A stretch of DNA of 64,000 nt from an uncultured Pelagibacteraceae bacterium (GTDB taxonomy: Bacteria; Pseudomonadota; Alphaproteobacteria; Pelagibacterales; Pelagibacteraceae), in the NCBI GenBank assembly GCA_902596785.1, contig CACJVG010000004.1:1-64000 (forward strand). The letters are read 5' to 3'. Positions 1 through 9,626 of the stretch are shown one piece after another. Position 1 is the stretch's first letter. Every line of letters starts with the position of its first letter. The notes below the pieces were generated by a model. It did not search any database. It saw nothing but the letters and a program-made list of their open reading frames with translations, and had not been told where the DNA came from. Both the position numbers and the translations under genes were made by a program.

Positions 1-142
1 TAATGCCAATTTCGCTTCCAAAATCAACTTCAACCACTAAAGATGGCTTTCTCGCTTTTTCATTTTTTTTTACAGAAATTACAGTACCAATTCTAATATC
101 TACTTTATCAAAATCATTATAGGTAATTTGCTCTTTAATCAT
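1..142 (-). CDS. csaA: CsaA-like tRNA-binding-domain protein (partial, runs off the window)
   Basis: Reverse complement from ATG at 142 reads MIKEQITYNDFDKVDIRIGTVISVKKNEKARKPSLVVEVDFGSEIGI, matching the CsaA/EMAP tRNA-binding start. Not in the ORF track because truncated. Confidence 0.8.
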   Translation of the reverse strand, partial: MIKEQITYNDFDKVDIRIGTVISVKKNEKARKPSLVVEVDFGSEIGI

Positions 143-166
143 AATATAATATAGTGTTTTAAGTTT

Positions 167-1345
167 ATGAGTATAGATAACAATTTATATGAAAAATCAA
201 TCAAGATTTTAACTGACTTAATCGCATTTAAAACTATCTCAGGTCAAGATAACAGTAATTTAATTGATTATTGTGAAAAAATTTTAAAGAACATAGGTAT
301 AGATACTTTCAAAGTTTATGATGATGATAAAAAAAGAGTTAATCTTTTTGGAACTTTAAAAGCAAAAAATCAAAGCACAAAAAAACCTATCATATTATCT
401 GGACACACTGATGTGGTCCCAGTGTCTAAAGGTTGGAGCAGTGATCCATTCGTTGCAACTATTAAAAATGATAAATTATATGGAAGAGGTTCATGTGATA
501 TGAAAGGATTTATTGCATGTACACTTGCTTATGCACCTATCTTCAAAGAAAGTAATTTAGATAGAGACTTACATTTCTGTTACACATTTGATGAAGAGAC
601 TGCATGTATTGGAGCTCCTTTATTAATAGAGGAATTGAAAAAAAGAGATATCAAAAATGGAATTTGTATAATTGGTGAACCAACTAAAATGAAAATTATT
701 GATGCCCACAAAGGTATGAATGAATACACAGTTCACTTTGGAGGACTTGCAGGACATAGTTCTAAACCACATTTAGGAGTAAATGCAGCTGAATATGCTA
801 CTAGATATGTTGGAAAACTTTTAGAAATTAGAGAAGAATTAAAAAAAAGAGTTCAAAAAGATAGTATTTTTGATCCTCCACATTCAACTTTATCAATTGG
901 GGGAATTAAGGGTGGTATTGCCCATAATGTCATTGCAGATAAATGTAGTGTTGAATGGGAAACAAGACCAGTTGTTAAAGAAGATGGGGAATTTGTTACG
1001 AATGAAATTGATAAATATGCAAACGATGTACTCTTACCAGAAATGAAAAAAGTATTTACAGATTCTTATATTAAAAAAGAAGTGATAGGTGAAGTTGTTG
1101 GTTTTAACAGATTGGATGAGTCTGAAGCATGTGAATTTGTATCAAATATAACTGGTGATAATTCTAGAGAAGTAGTTTCTTTTGGAACAGAAGCTGGTTT
1201 ATTTCAAGAATTAGGAATCAGTACAGTTGTTTGTGGACCTGGTTCCATAGAACAAGCTCACAAAATTGACGAGTTCATAGAATTAAATGAAATGAAAAAA
1301 TGTCTTAAATTTTTAGAAGGTGTAAAAGATAAATCGGTAAATTAA
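167..1345 (+). CDS. argE: M20 peptidase family, acetylornithine deacetylase (ArgE-like)
   Basis: Motifs SGHTDVVPV, GRGSCDMKGF, DEETACIGA and GEPTKMKIIDAHKG. Confidence 0.85.
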   Translation: MSIDNNLYEKSIKILTDLIAFKTISGQDNSNLIDYCEKILKNIGIDTFKVYDDDKKRVNLFGTLKAKNQSTKKPIILSGHTDVVPVSKGWSSDPFVATIKNDKLYGRGSCDMKGFIACTLAYAPIFKESNLDRDLHFCYTFDEETACIGAPLLIEELKKRDIKNGICIIGEPTKMKIIDAHKGMNEYTVHFGGLAGHSSKPHLGVNAAEYATRYVGKLLEIREELKKRVQKDSIFDPPHSTLSIGGIKGGIAHNVIADKCSVEWETRPVVKEDGEFVTNEIDKYANDVLLPEMKKVFTDSYIKKEVIGEVVGFNRLDESEACEFVSNITGDNSREVVSFGTEAGLFQELGISTVVCGPGSIEQAHKIDEFIELNEMKKCLKFLEGVKDKSVN

Positions 1346-2775
1346 CTCCAACCACCTACGGCTTTTACTTCTAAAAACTCTTCTAAACCGTGTTCACCTG
1401 CTTCTCGACCTATTCCAGAATGTTTAAAACCACCGAAAGGTGCATCAACTGCAATACCTGCTCCATTTACATCAACCATTCCAGATCTTAATTTTCTCGC
1501 AACTCTTTGTACTTTTTCGGAATCTTGAGTTTGGATATAATTTGTTAATCCATAAGCAGTATCATTTGCAATTGTTATTGCCTCTTCTTCTGTTTCAAAT
1601 GGGATAACAGATAAAACGGGTCCAAAAATTTCTGTTCTTGCAACTTCCATATTATTATTTACGTCCGCAAAAACAGTTGGTTTAACAAAGTAACCTTTGT
1701 CTAATCCATCAGGTTTACCTGTTCCTCCAGCAACTAATTTTGCACCTTCATCTATTCCTTTTTGAATTAAAGTTTGTATTTTATTGTATTGAGTTTCTGA
1801 AATAACTGGACCTATATGTTCTCCTTCTTTTTTAGGGTCACCAACCTCAAAACTTTCAGTATATTTTTTTAATCTCTCAATAGCCTCTTCATACATTGAT
1901 TTTTCAACTAACATTCTTGTTGGCGCATTACAAGATTGTCCAGAATTTCTAAAACATCTTAAAGCACCTCTTTCAATAGCCTCTGGATCAGCATCTTTAA
2001 AAATTATATTTGCTCCTTTACCACCTAATTCTAAGCTTACTCTTTTAAAATCTTTAGCAGCATTTTGTGAAATCAAAGCTCCTGCTCTTGTTGATCCCGT
2101 AAAAGAAATCATATTAATATCTGGATGACTTGTAAGCGCATCACCTGTTGTTGCTCCATCACCATTAACTAAATTGAACACACCTTTTGGAAATTTTACA
2201 TCATCAATAATTTCAGCAAGTATCATTGAAGATAGTGGTGCTAATTCTGATGGCTTTAAAACCATTGTACAACCTGCAGCTATTGCTGGCATTACTTTTA
2301 AACAAACTTGGTTCATCGGCCAATTCCATGGTGTTATTAATGCACAAACACCTTTTGGTTCATAAATTAATCTTTGATTAGGAGCATGCTCACCTAATGG
2401 TTTTTCAAATGCAAAATTTTTTAAGTATCTAATAAATGATTTAATATGACTTGCTCCTGTGCCTGCTTGTAATTTTGTTGCAAAATCTTTTGGAGCACCC
2501 ATCTCAAGAGTTATAGCTTCTGCAATATCTGCCCATCTTTTCTTATAATTTTCATAAAGTTTTTCTAATAGTGCAATTCTTTCTTCTTTGGAAGAAAAGG
2601 CCCAAGTCTCGTAGGCATCTTTAGCTGCATTAACAGCAATATCAACATCAGCTTTGTTCCCTAAAGTAATTACTGCACAATTTTCTTCTGTGGCAGGATC
2701 AATTACTTTAATTTCCTCAGAACTGTTTGGCTTAACCCACGCTCCATTAATGTAAAAATTTTTTTTGTCTAACAT
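1342..2775 (-). CDS. NAD(P)-dependent aldehyde dehydrogenase
   Basis: ALDH motifs TPWNWPMNQ, FTGSTRAG, LELGGKGANI, NSGQSCNAPTR. Confidence 0.9.
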   Translation of the reverse strand: MLDKKNFYINGAWVKPNSSEEIKVIDPATEENCAVITLGNKADVDIAVNAAKDAYETWAFSSKEERIALLEKLYENYKKRWADIAEAITLEMGAPKDFATKLQAGTGASHIKSFIRYLKNFAFEKPLGEHAPNQRLIYEPKGVCALITPWNWPMNQVCLKVMPAIAAGCTMVLKPSELAPLSSMILAEIIDDVKFPKGVFNLVNGDGATTGDALTSHPDINMISFTGSTRAGALISQNAAKDFKRVSLELGGKGANIIFKDADPEAIERGALRCFRNSGQSCNAPTRMLVEKSMYEEAIERLKKYTESFEVGDPKKEGEHIGPVISETQYNKIQTLIQKGIDEGAKLVAGGTGKPDGLDKGYFVKPTVFADVNNNMEVARTEIFGPVLSVIPFETEEEAITIANDTAYGLTNYIQTQDSEKVQRVARKLRSGMVDVNGAGIAVDAPFGGFKHSGIGREAGEHGLEEFLEVKAVGGWS

Positions 2776-2795
2776 GTTTTGACGTTATCCTTTCT

Positions 2796-3755
2796 TTATG
2801 TTTTTGCAAATAAATTAGTTAATTCATAAACAATAGTTGCTGCTGCTAAAGAAGTTACTTCTGCATGATCATATGCTGGAGAAACCTCAACAACGTCTGC
2901 TGAAACTAAATTTAATCCAGACAAGCCTCTTAAAACATTTACCATTTCTCTTGTAGTCATCCCTGCAATTTCTGGTGTACCAGTACCTGGAGCAAATGCA
3001 GGGTCTAAAACATCAATATCAATTGATAAGTATAGAGGATTGTCTCCCACTCTTTTTCTAATTCTTTCTGCTATTTTATCGGTTCCTTCTGTTTGAAACT
3101 CATCACAATGAATTATTTTAAATCCAAAACTTTCATCATTTTTAATATCATCTCTACTATAAAGTGGTCCACGAATTCCAACATGCATAGAAGCATCATC
3201 TAAAAATAAACCTTCTTCTCTTGCTCTTCTGAATGGAGTTCCATGAGTATAAGGTGCACCAAAATATGTATCCCAAGTATCTAAGTGGGCATCAAAATGA
3301 ACTAAAGATACAGGACCCTTATTTTTTTTATTGATTGCTCTTAACAGTGGAACTGCAATAGTATGATCTCCACCTAAACTTATAATTCCTCCAACCTTAT
3401 TTAGTAAATCTGTTGCGCCTACTTCTATTTGTTTGATTGCTTCATCAATACTAAATGGATTGCAAGCAATATCACCAGCATCAGCTACTTGTTGGATTTT
3501 AAAAGGCTCAACATCATAATTAGGATGATAATTAGTTCTCAAATGTCTAGATGCTTGCCTGATGCTTTGTGGACCAAATCTTGCTCCTGGTCGATAACTA
3601 GTTCCAGCATCAAACGGAACACCAACAATTGCAACATCACAACTTTCTACATCTCTTAGTTCAGGAAGTCTTGCAAAAGTGCTCGGGCCAGCAAATCTTG
3701 GAACTTTAGTTCCACTAACTGGTTGAATTGGATTTTTGTTTCTTTCTTTTTTCAT
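2796..3755 (-). CDS. speB: Ureohydrolase: agmatinase / guanidinobutyrase family
   Basis: GGDHTI, HFDAHLDTWD and SIDIDVLDPAFAPGTGTPE metal-site motifs. Substrate not resolvable from motifs alone. Confidence 0.8.
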   Translation of the reverse strand: MKKERNKNPIQPVSGTKVPRFAGPSTFARLPELRDVESCDVAIVGVPFDAGTSYRPGARFGPQSIRQASRHLRTNYHPNYDVEPFKIQQVADAGDIACNPFSIDEAIKQIEVGATDLLNKVGGIISLGGDHTIAVPLLRAINKKNKGPVSLVHFDAHLDTWDTYFGAPYTHGTPFRRAREEGLFLDDASMHVGIRGPLYSRDDIKNDESFGFKIIHCDEFQTEGTDKIAERIRKRVGDNPLYLSIDIDVLDPAFAPGTGTPEIAGMTTREMVNVLRGLSGLNLVSADVVEVSPAYDHAEVTSLAAATIVYELTNLFAKT

Positions 3756-3808
3756 TTTTTAATAATCTAAGATAATATTATCTCATCTAATTCGTCTATA
3801 ATAATTTA

Positions 3809-4537
3809 ATGAAAATTTTATTTTTATTTATTCTTATTTTTCATATTTCGCATGTAAATGCTGATGAAATTTATAATCTGATAAAAATTCCAAATTTAGA
3901 AATTTATAAATTAAAAAACGATAATAATATTCGTTATTTAAGCGCTAAAGGTAATTTTAAAATTGGCACAAATAAGAACATTACTTGCGACAAAGTTGAT
4001 ATAAATAATTTAAATACAAAATTTCCCTTAATTGAAAAAAATCTTAATCGATATAATTCTAATTTTCTTATTAAGATAAAATTAAAATATATTGTGCTTT
4101 GTGAAAATTTATTCATATCTGAAATTAATACTGGGGGAATACCTGATAATAAAAATAGAACCTTAATTTTAGATATTAATTTTAATAAAAAATATTTTGA
4201 AAGAATGATACACCATGAAATTTTTCATATGATTCAAAATACACACGTTGAATATTTTAATGAGGTTAAATTTTCATCTTTTAATCAAACATCATTTAAT
4301 TATGCTGATTGTTCAACTTGTTCTGATAGATTAAACTTAGATCTATATGAAAAAACTAATGGTTTTTTAACAGAATATTCTAAATCTATCCCTTCTGAAG
4401 ATATGGCAGAAATTTTTTCATTTTTAATGACTGATAAAGAAACAATTGAAGATAAAATCTATAGCGACAAAATCCTGAATAATAAAGTAAATTTTATAAA
4501 ATCAAACTTAGCTAAAATAGATAAAAATATTTTATGA
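3809..4537 (+). CDS. Secreted putative zinc metallopeptidase-like protein (HExxH)
   Basis: Signal-peptide-like MKILFLFILIFHISHVNA; RMIHHEIFHMIQN contains HEIFH; downstream PSEDMAEIFSFL. Confidence 0.5.
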   Translation: MKILFLFILIFHISHVNADEIYNLIKIPNLEIYKLKNDNNIRYLSAKGNFKIGTNKNITCDKVDINNLNTKFPLIEKNLNRYNSNFLIKIKLKYIVLCENLFISEINTGGIPDNKNRTLILDINFNKKYFERMIHHEIFHMIQNTHVEYFNEVKFSSFNQTSFNYADCSTCSDRLNLDLYEKTNGFLTEYSKSIPSEDMAEIFSFLMTDKETIEDKIYSDKILNNKVNFIKSNLAKIDKNIL

Positions 4538-5184
4538 TTAAAACTATTAAACCCTCAAAATCAGAAAAAATTTTATTTATATTTTTAATTAGTCTTTCAA
4601 TATTTGCTTTTACATCTTTTTTTTTATTAAAAAATAAATGTCTATTTGTTGAAAAAAATAATTTAAGTAAACTTAATTTTAATGAACCAAATAATATTGC
4701 CGTGATGAATGTTGAGTGTGGAAATGTAATAATTGAACTTTATCCAGATATTTCTCCTAAAGCAGTAGAAAGATTTAAAATTTTAATTGAACAAAAAATG
4801 TATGATGGTTCTGCTTTTTATAAAGTTTCAGAAAATACTTTTGTACAAGCTGGAGATATTGAGTATGGAAATATAAATAATTTAGATTATTCCAAAATTG
4901 GTAGCGGAAAGTCTGGATTAGGGTTGTTAAAATCAGAACTGAGCAACGATTTTAAATTTACAGAGGGTAGTGTTGGTTTTGCTAGAGCAACAGAATTTGA
5001 TACAGAAGATAGTGAATTCTTTATTACATTAAAAGAAATACCAATTTATCAAGGTGAATATACTCCAATTGGTAAAGTAGTTTATGGTTTAGATATATTA
5101 ACTAAAATTAAAACAGGTAATAAGGCAATTTATGTTTTAAGACCTGATTATATTAAAACCTTTAGAATGTTTAATTCTAATTAA
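4534..5184 (+). CDS. Membrane-anchored cyclophilin-type peptidyl-prolyl isomerase
   Basis: N-terminal TM segment; cyclophilin core NVIIELYPDISPKAVERFKILIEQKMYDGSAFYKV. 4-bp overlap with the upstream ORF. Confidence 0.75.
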   Translation: MIKTIKPSKSEKILFIFLISLSIFAFTSFFLLKNKCLFVEKNNLSKLNFNEPNNIAVMNVECGNVIIELYPDISPKAVERFKILIEQKMYDGSAFYKVSENTFVQAGDIEYGNINNLDYSKIGSGKSGLGLLKSELSNDFKFTEGSVGFARATEFDTEDSEFFITLKEIPIYQGEYTPIGKVVYGLDILTKIKTGNKAIYVLRPDYIKTFRMFNSN

Positions 5185-7399
5185 CCAAAGGTTTTCCAGT
5201 GGACAATGTGTGTTTAATTCTTTCTTGAGTTTGTTTTGTTTCTATCAATCTCATAAAAGAGTCTAGTTCTAATTTATACAGATCATCCTCTGACAATTCT
5301 TTGTCAATAGTAGTGTCTCCACCACTTAAAACGTTTGCAAGTTCAGTTCCAACATGCATACCATGATCTAAAATTACTTTTTCGTTGTATAATTTCTCTA
5401 AAACCTTAACCATTTTATCTTTCAACGGCTTTCCAGAAAGTTTGAATTTGCACTCTTCTGGAGGAACAAAATCATTATTTTGATCAATTAAATTTTTTGA
5501 TTCCTCAAAAAGACTGTTTCTGTTCATTATTTTTTTGTCTTCTGGTCTTAAATACTTTAATGGCTCAGCCTCGATTGGAGATGTAGCTGTTTTAGCATAA
5601 CCAATAATATCAAAAACTTTTAGTGGTGCATAATCTGGGTCTGATTTTGCTTCTTCTGTTTGTGACCATCTCCACAACATTTCTTTACATCCCCCGCCTG
5701 CTGGAACTAATCCAACAATAGTTTCAACTAATCCAATAACTAAATTTGTGTGTGAGGCAACAAAATTACTTTGGACTAAAACCTCAAAGCCTCCTCCAAG
5801 TGTAAGTCCAGAGGGAGCTGATACAACTGGGTACTTAGAGTATTTTAAAGTTTTGCATGTATCTTGAAAATACTTAATGAATTTTTCAATTGATTTAAAA
5901 TCTCCTTTATCAGCAAAATTCATAGTATAACTTAAATTTACACCTGCTGAAAATTGCATGCTTTCATTAATTATTATTAAGGGTTTGTCAGTTGCATTTT
6001 TCAGTGCATCCATTGAGTCATAATCTAATGCACAAGCTTTTGTTGTAAATTCAACAATATTAAAATCTTTAAATCGATGAATTTCAGCTGAATTATTTTT
6101 ATCCAGTTTAATTGCTGATGGTCTTATTTTTCCTAAAGTTTGAATGTCTGTATAAATTTGTCTTTCTCCATAGAAATTTTCATCTTTTGATTTTGATAAA
6201 TTTTCTAAAAATTTATTATTTTCAAAGTCATCGATTCTTTCAAAGAAATTCTTTATCCCTATAGATTTCAACATTTCAAAAGGACCCATTGCCCAATTAA
6301 AACCAAGTCTCATAGCTTCATCAATATCATTAAACTTATCGGTAATTCCTGGAACCAGTGAAGATGCATATTTAATTATTTTTGAAATTACAATCCAAGC
6401 ATACTCACCATACTTATCTTTTCGATTAATTAAATTATTGATGTCAACAGTTTCAATTCCTAAATCTATTTTTTTTGTTGCTGAATACTCTCCTGTTTCT
6501 AAATTAATTGCTTCTAAAATTTTTTGATCTCCACTTTTATTCATTCTATAAAAGCCACCTTTTCCTTTACGACCGGTATAGCCTGTCTCAATTAATTTTT
6601 TTACTAATGGAATTTCTTTTGCAACAATTTGAAATTCATCTTTATCTGAAAGTTCCTTTATAAAGCTTTTTAATACATCAGCCATCAAATCAATTCCAAT
6701 CAGATCATACAATCCAAATACTCCTGTTTTAGGTATACCCATTGGTCTACCAAAAACTGCATCAGCTTCTTCAATTGAAAGTTTCATTTTGAATGCTTCC
6801 GTCATGGCAACCTGCATAGCATAAACACCAATTCTATTACCTAAAAACCCAGGGGTATCATTACAGATTATAGCTCCTTTACCAAGCTCAACTTCACAAA
6901 ATTTCTTTAAAGAATTAATTTTATTTAAGTCGTTATTTTCGTTTTTAACAATTTCTAACAATCCCATGTATCTGACAGGATTAAAAAAGTGAGTGATACA
7001 AAAATCTTTTTTTTCTTCGTCATTTAGTTTTTCTGATAGAACTTTAATTGGAATTGATGATGTATTTGATGATACTATTGCACCTTTTTTTCTGTTCTTA
7101 AATATCTTTTCATAAATATTGTGTTTAATATCAATTCTTTCTACTACTGCCTCTACCACCCAATCTGCATCTTTTACTACGTCAAAATTTTCTTCAATAT
7201 TTCCAACATTAATATTGTTAATTTTGCTCTTATCTATTAGCAAAGGAGGTCTGGATTTATGAATTTTTTCTCTAGCTTTTTCGCTGATTTCAGTTGTTAA
7301 ATCTAAAAGAGTAACTGGTATATCCGCATTACATAAATGGGCTGCTATTCCACTACCCATTGTACCAGAACCAATAACTACAACTTTTTTAATTTCCAT
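5177..7399 (-). CDS. Bifunctional 3-hydroxyacyl-CoA dehydrogenase (N-term) / enoyl-CoA hydratase-isomerase (C-term), FadN-like order
   Basis: VVVIGSGTMGSGIAAHL Rossmann N-terminus; FNPVRYMGLLEIV; C-terminal crotonase-like VSAPSGLTLGGGFEVLVQSNFV. Confidence 0.8.
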   Translation of the reverse strand: MEIKKVVVIGSGTMGSGIAAHLCNADIPVTLLDLTTEISEKAREKIHKSRPPLLIDKSKINNINVGNIEENFDVVKDADWVVEAVVERIDIKHNIYEKIFKNRKKGAIVSSNTSSIPIKVLSEKLNDEEKKDFCITHFFNPVRYMGLLEIVKNENNDLNKINSLKKFCEVELGKGAIICNDTPGFLGNRIGVYAMQVAMTEAFKMKLSIEEADAVFGRPMGIPKTGVFGLYDLIGIDLMADVLKSFIKELSDKDEFQIVAKEIPLVKKLIETGYTGRKGKGGFYRMNKSGDQKILEAINLETGEYSATKKIDLGIETVDINNLINRKDKYGEYAWIVISKIIKYASSLVPGITDKFNDIDEAMRLGFNWAMGPFEMLKSIGIKNFFERIDDFENNKFLENLSKSKDENFYGERQIYTDIQTLGKIRPSAIKLDKNNSAEIHRFKDFNIVEFTTKACALDYDSMDALKNATDKPLIIINESMQFSAGVNLSYTMNFADKGDFKSIEKFIKYFQDTCKTLKYSKYPVVSAPSGLTLGGGFEVLVQSNFVASHTNLVIGLVETIVGLVPAGGGCKEMLWRWSQTEEAKSDPDYAPLKVFDIIGYAKTATSPIEAEPLKYLRPEDKKIMNRNSLFEESKNLIDQNNDFVPPEECKFKLSGKPLKDKMVKVLEKLYNEKVILDHGMHVGTELANVLSGGDTTIDKELSEDDLYKLELDSFMRLIETKQTQERIKHTLSTGKPLVN

Positions 7400-7435
7400 A
7401 GTAACTTCTATATATGAATAAATTATTTGGGTAAA

Positions 7436-8290
7436 TTATCTATTTATTCCTCTTAATCTCTCAGATCTTCTTCTTAATAATTCAGCAGTTACAAGAATTA
7501 AAGTTGATAAAAGAATTAAACAGGTAGCAACTGCAAGAATTGTAGGGCTCAATTGTTCCCTCAAACCTGTCCACATTTGTATTGGAATAGTCGTATTTTC
7601 TAAACCTGCCAGAAATAGCACCACCACAACTTCATCAAAAGATGTTACAAAAGCAAATAATCCTCCAGAAATTACTCCAGGTAAAATTAGAGGAAGAGTT
7701 ATTTTCATAAATGTATTTACTGGGTTACTTCCTAAACTTGCAGCAGCTCTTGTTACACTATGATCAAAACCTGAAAGTGTAGCTGTCACAGTAATGACAA
7801 CAAAAGGTGTTCCTAATATAATATGTGCCAAAACTATTCCTGTATGTGTTGCAGCTAAACCAGCTTTTGCCATAAAAAAGAAAATTGCAACACCTGATAT
7901 AATTAATGGAACAATCATTGGAGATATCAAGGTTGCCATAATCAAACCTTTATAAGGCATGTGTCTACTACTGAGACCTAGTGCAGCCAAAGTACCTAAA
8001 ATTATTGAACCAATGGTTGCAAATATTGCAATTATAAAACTATTTTTTGCAGCTAATCCCCATGGGTTTTTAGTTCCGTAGACCATATCCTTGTACCATC
8101 TTAAAGAAAAAGCATCAGGATCAAGATTTTTCATGCCTTCAGAAAAAACTAAAAATTCCTCCGCATTAAATGATAATGGAAAAATTACAAACAAAGGTGC
8201 AATTAAAAAGAAAAACACAAATGTACAAATAGCTAGATAAAAATAATGCCAAATTCTATAACGCGTTTCTGTATAACTTGGTAATGCCAT
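7436..8290 (-). CDS. potC: Pot-type ABC transporter permease (PotC-like)
   Basis: Hydrophobic permease; EAA-like loop ...AAASLGSNPVNTFMKITLPLILPGVISG. Confidence 0.75.
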   Translation of the reverse strand: MALPSYTETRYRIWHYFYLAICTFVFFFLIAPLFVIFPLSFNAEEFLVFSEGMKNLDPDAFSLRWYKDMVYGTKNPWGLAAKNSFIIAIFATIGSIILGTLAALGLSSRHMPYKGLIMATLISPMIVPLIISGVAIFFFMAKAGLAATHTGIVLAHIILGTPFVVITVTATLSGFDHSVTRAAASLGSNPVNTFMKITLPLILPGVISGGLFAFVTSFDEVVVVLFLAGLENTTIPIQMWTGLREQLSPTILAVATCLILLSTLILVTAELLRRRSERLRGINR

Positions 8291-8292
8291 AT

Positions 8293-9558
8293 TTATCCTA
8301 ATTTAATATTATCTACTCCAACTAATTTATTATAAATCCAATAAATAACTAAAACCCCAGTTAACAACATTAATCCCATAGCTGATGCAAAACTCCAATC
8401 AAGAGTAGTCTTCATATGAAACGCAATCTGATTACTTATTAATGTTCCTGAGGCACCTCCAACTAAAGCTGGTGTTATATAATATCCAATTGCTAATATG
8501 AAAACTAATAAACATCCGGCACCAATCCCTGGTATTGTTAAAGGGAAGTAAACTTTCCAAAACGCAACAAAAGGTGTTCCTCCTAAAGATTTACCAGCTC
8601 TCATTAAGCTTGGCGAGATAGTCTTCATAACGCTATAAAGTGGAAGAACCATAAATGGCAATAATATCTGTGTCATTGCAACATATGTCCCAACCTTATT
8701 GTACATCATCTCTGGCCTGTTATCGTCCGCAACTAAACCAATCATTACAAAGAAGTCGTTTACTATTCCTTGCTGTTGCAACAAAATCATCCAACTAGCT
8801 GTCCTAACAAGTAAAGATGTCCAGAAAGGAAGCAGCACACAAATCATTAATAAGTTGCTGTATTTCATTGGTAGTGTTGCTAATAAATGAGCTATTGGGT
8901 ATCCCATAAAGAAGCAAAAAAGTGTAACAAAAAAGGCAATTTCTAATGTTCTAAGCCATAGAATTCTGTGTATTCTTCTATCTTCATCTACTTGGGCTAT
9001 GCTACCATCAGCAGCAAAATACATGTCCATTCCCTTAAGATATTTTGAAGCTGTATAGGGAGGTGCAGTTCTTTTAATTGCTTGCCAATATTCCACATCT
9101 CTCCATCTTTTATGAAGTTTATTGATTTGCTCTTTTAAACTAGCACTTTCATCAATTTTTTTTCTTTTGATTTGTCTAAAAAGTTTTTTGGTAATCGTAT
9201 TAAAACCATTTTTTTCTTTATTTAATCTTTGTCCTAATTTTCCATGCTGCTGATTTTCAGCAAGTAGTTTGTAATCTTCATAAAACCCTCGATATACTTC
9301 TTCTGGAGGTAGCTCATCTAAATTTTCCCATTTCTCCATCGCTTTAAATGTTTTTGGAAGCATATTGGTGACCATTCTGTCATCAACACTCCTCATAAAC
9401 ATATCTCCAATTGGAAAAATATAAGTAATTACAAGAAATAATAATAATGGAGCTACAAGAAGAAATGCTTTTATTTTATTCTTCTTTTCAGCTTTCTTTA
9501 AACTGACCTCTAAAGGTATTCCGTCAGTTGTTAAAATTTGTTTTGTTTCAGAGCTCAT
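8293..9558 (-). CDS. potB: Pot-type ABC transporter permease (PotB-like) with a long loop after TM1
   Basis: EAA loop AGKSLGGTPFVAFWKVYFPLTIPGIGAG; about 150 polar residues between TM1 and the next TM. Confidence 0.75.
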   Translation of the reverse strand: MSSETKQILTTDGIPLEVSLKKAEKKNKIKAFLLVAPLLLFLVITYIFPIGDMFMRSVDDRMVTNMLPKTFKAMEKWENLDELPPEEVYRGFYEDYKLLAENQQHGKLGQRLNKEKNGFNTITKKLFRQIKRKKIDESASLKEQINKLHKRWRDVEYWQAIKRTAPPYTASKYLKGMDMYFAADGSIAQVDEDRRIHRILWLRTLEIAFFVTLFCFFMGYPIAHLLATLPMKYSNLLMICVLLPFWTSLLVRTASWMILLQQQGIVNDFFVMIGLVADDNRPEMMYNKVGTYVAMTQILLPFMVLPLYSVMKTISPSLMRAGKSLGGTPFVAFWKVYFPLTIPGIGAGCLLVFILAIGYYITPALVGGASGTLISNQIAFHMKTTLDWSFASAMGLMLLTGVLVIYWIYNKLVGVDNIKLG

Positions 9559-9566
9559 AAAAAAAT

Positions 9567-9590
9567 AGGGCGGTTAAAAATAACCGCCCT
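9567..9590 (-). terminator. Intercistronic intrinsic-terminator-like hairpin between binding protein and permease genes
   Basis: Perfect 10-bp stem agggcggtta/taaccgccct, 4-nt loop. On the minus strand it is followed by ATTTTTTT and then the permease ATG. Confidence 0.75.
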
Positions 9591-9626
9591 AAATATATTA
9601 TATAAATTCAGTGTTTAAAACTGAAA

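Noticed and set aside
7436-9558. A potC-type RNA motif upstream of the PotC-like gene
   Set aside because: Only 2 nt separate the two permease genes, so there is no leader space at that position.
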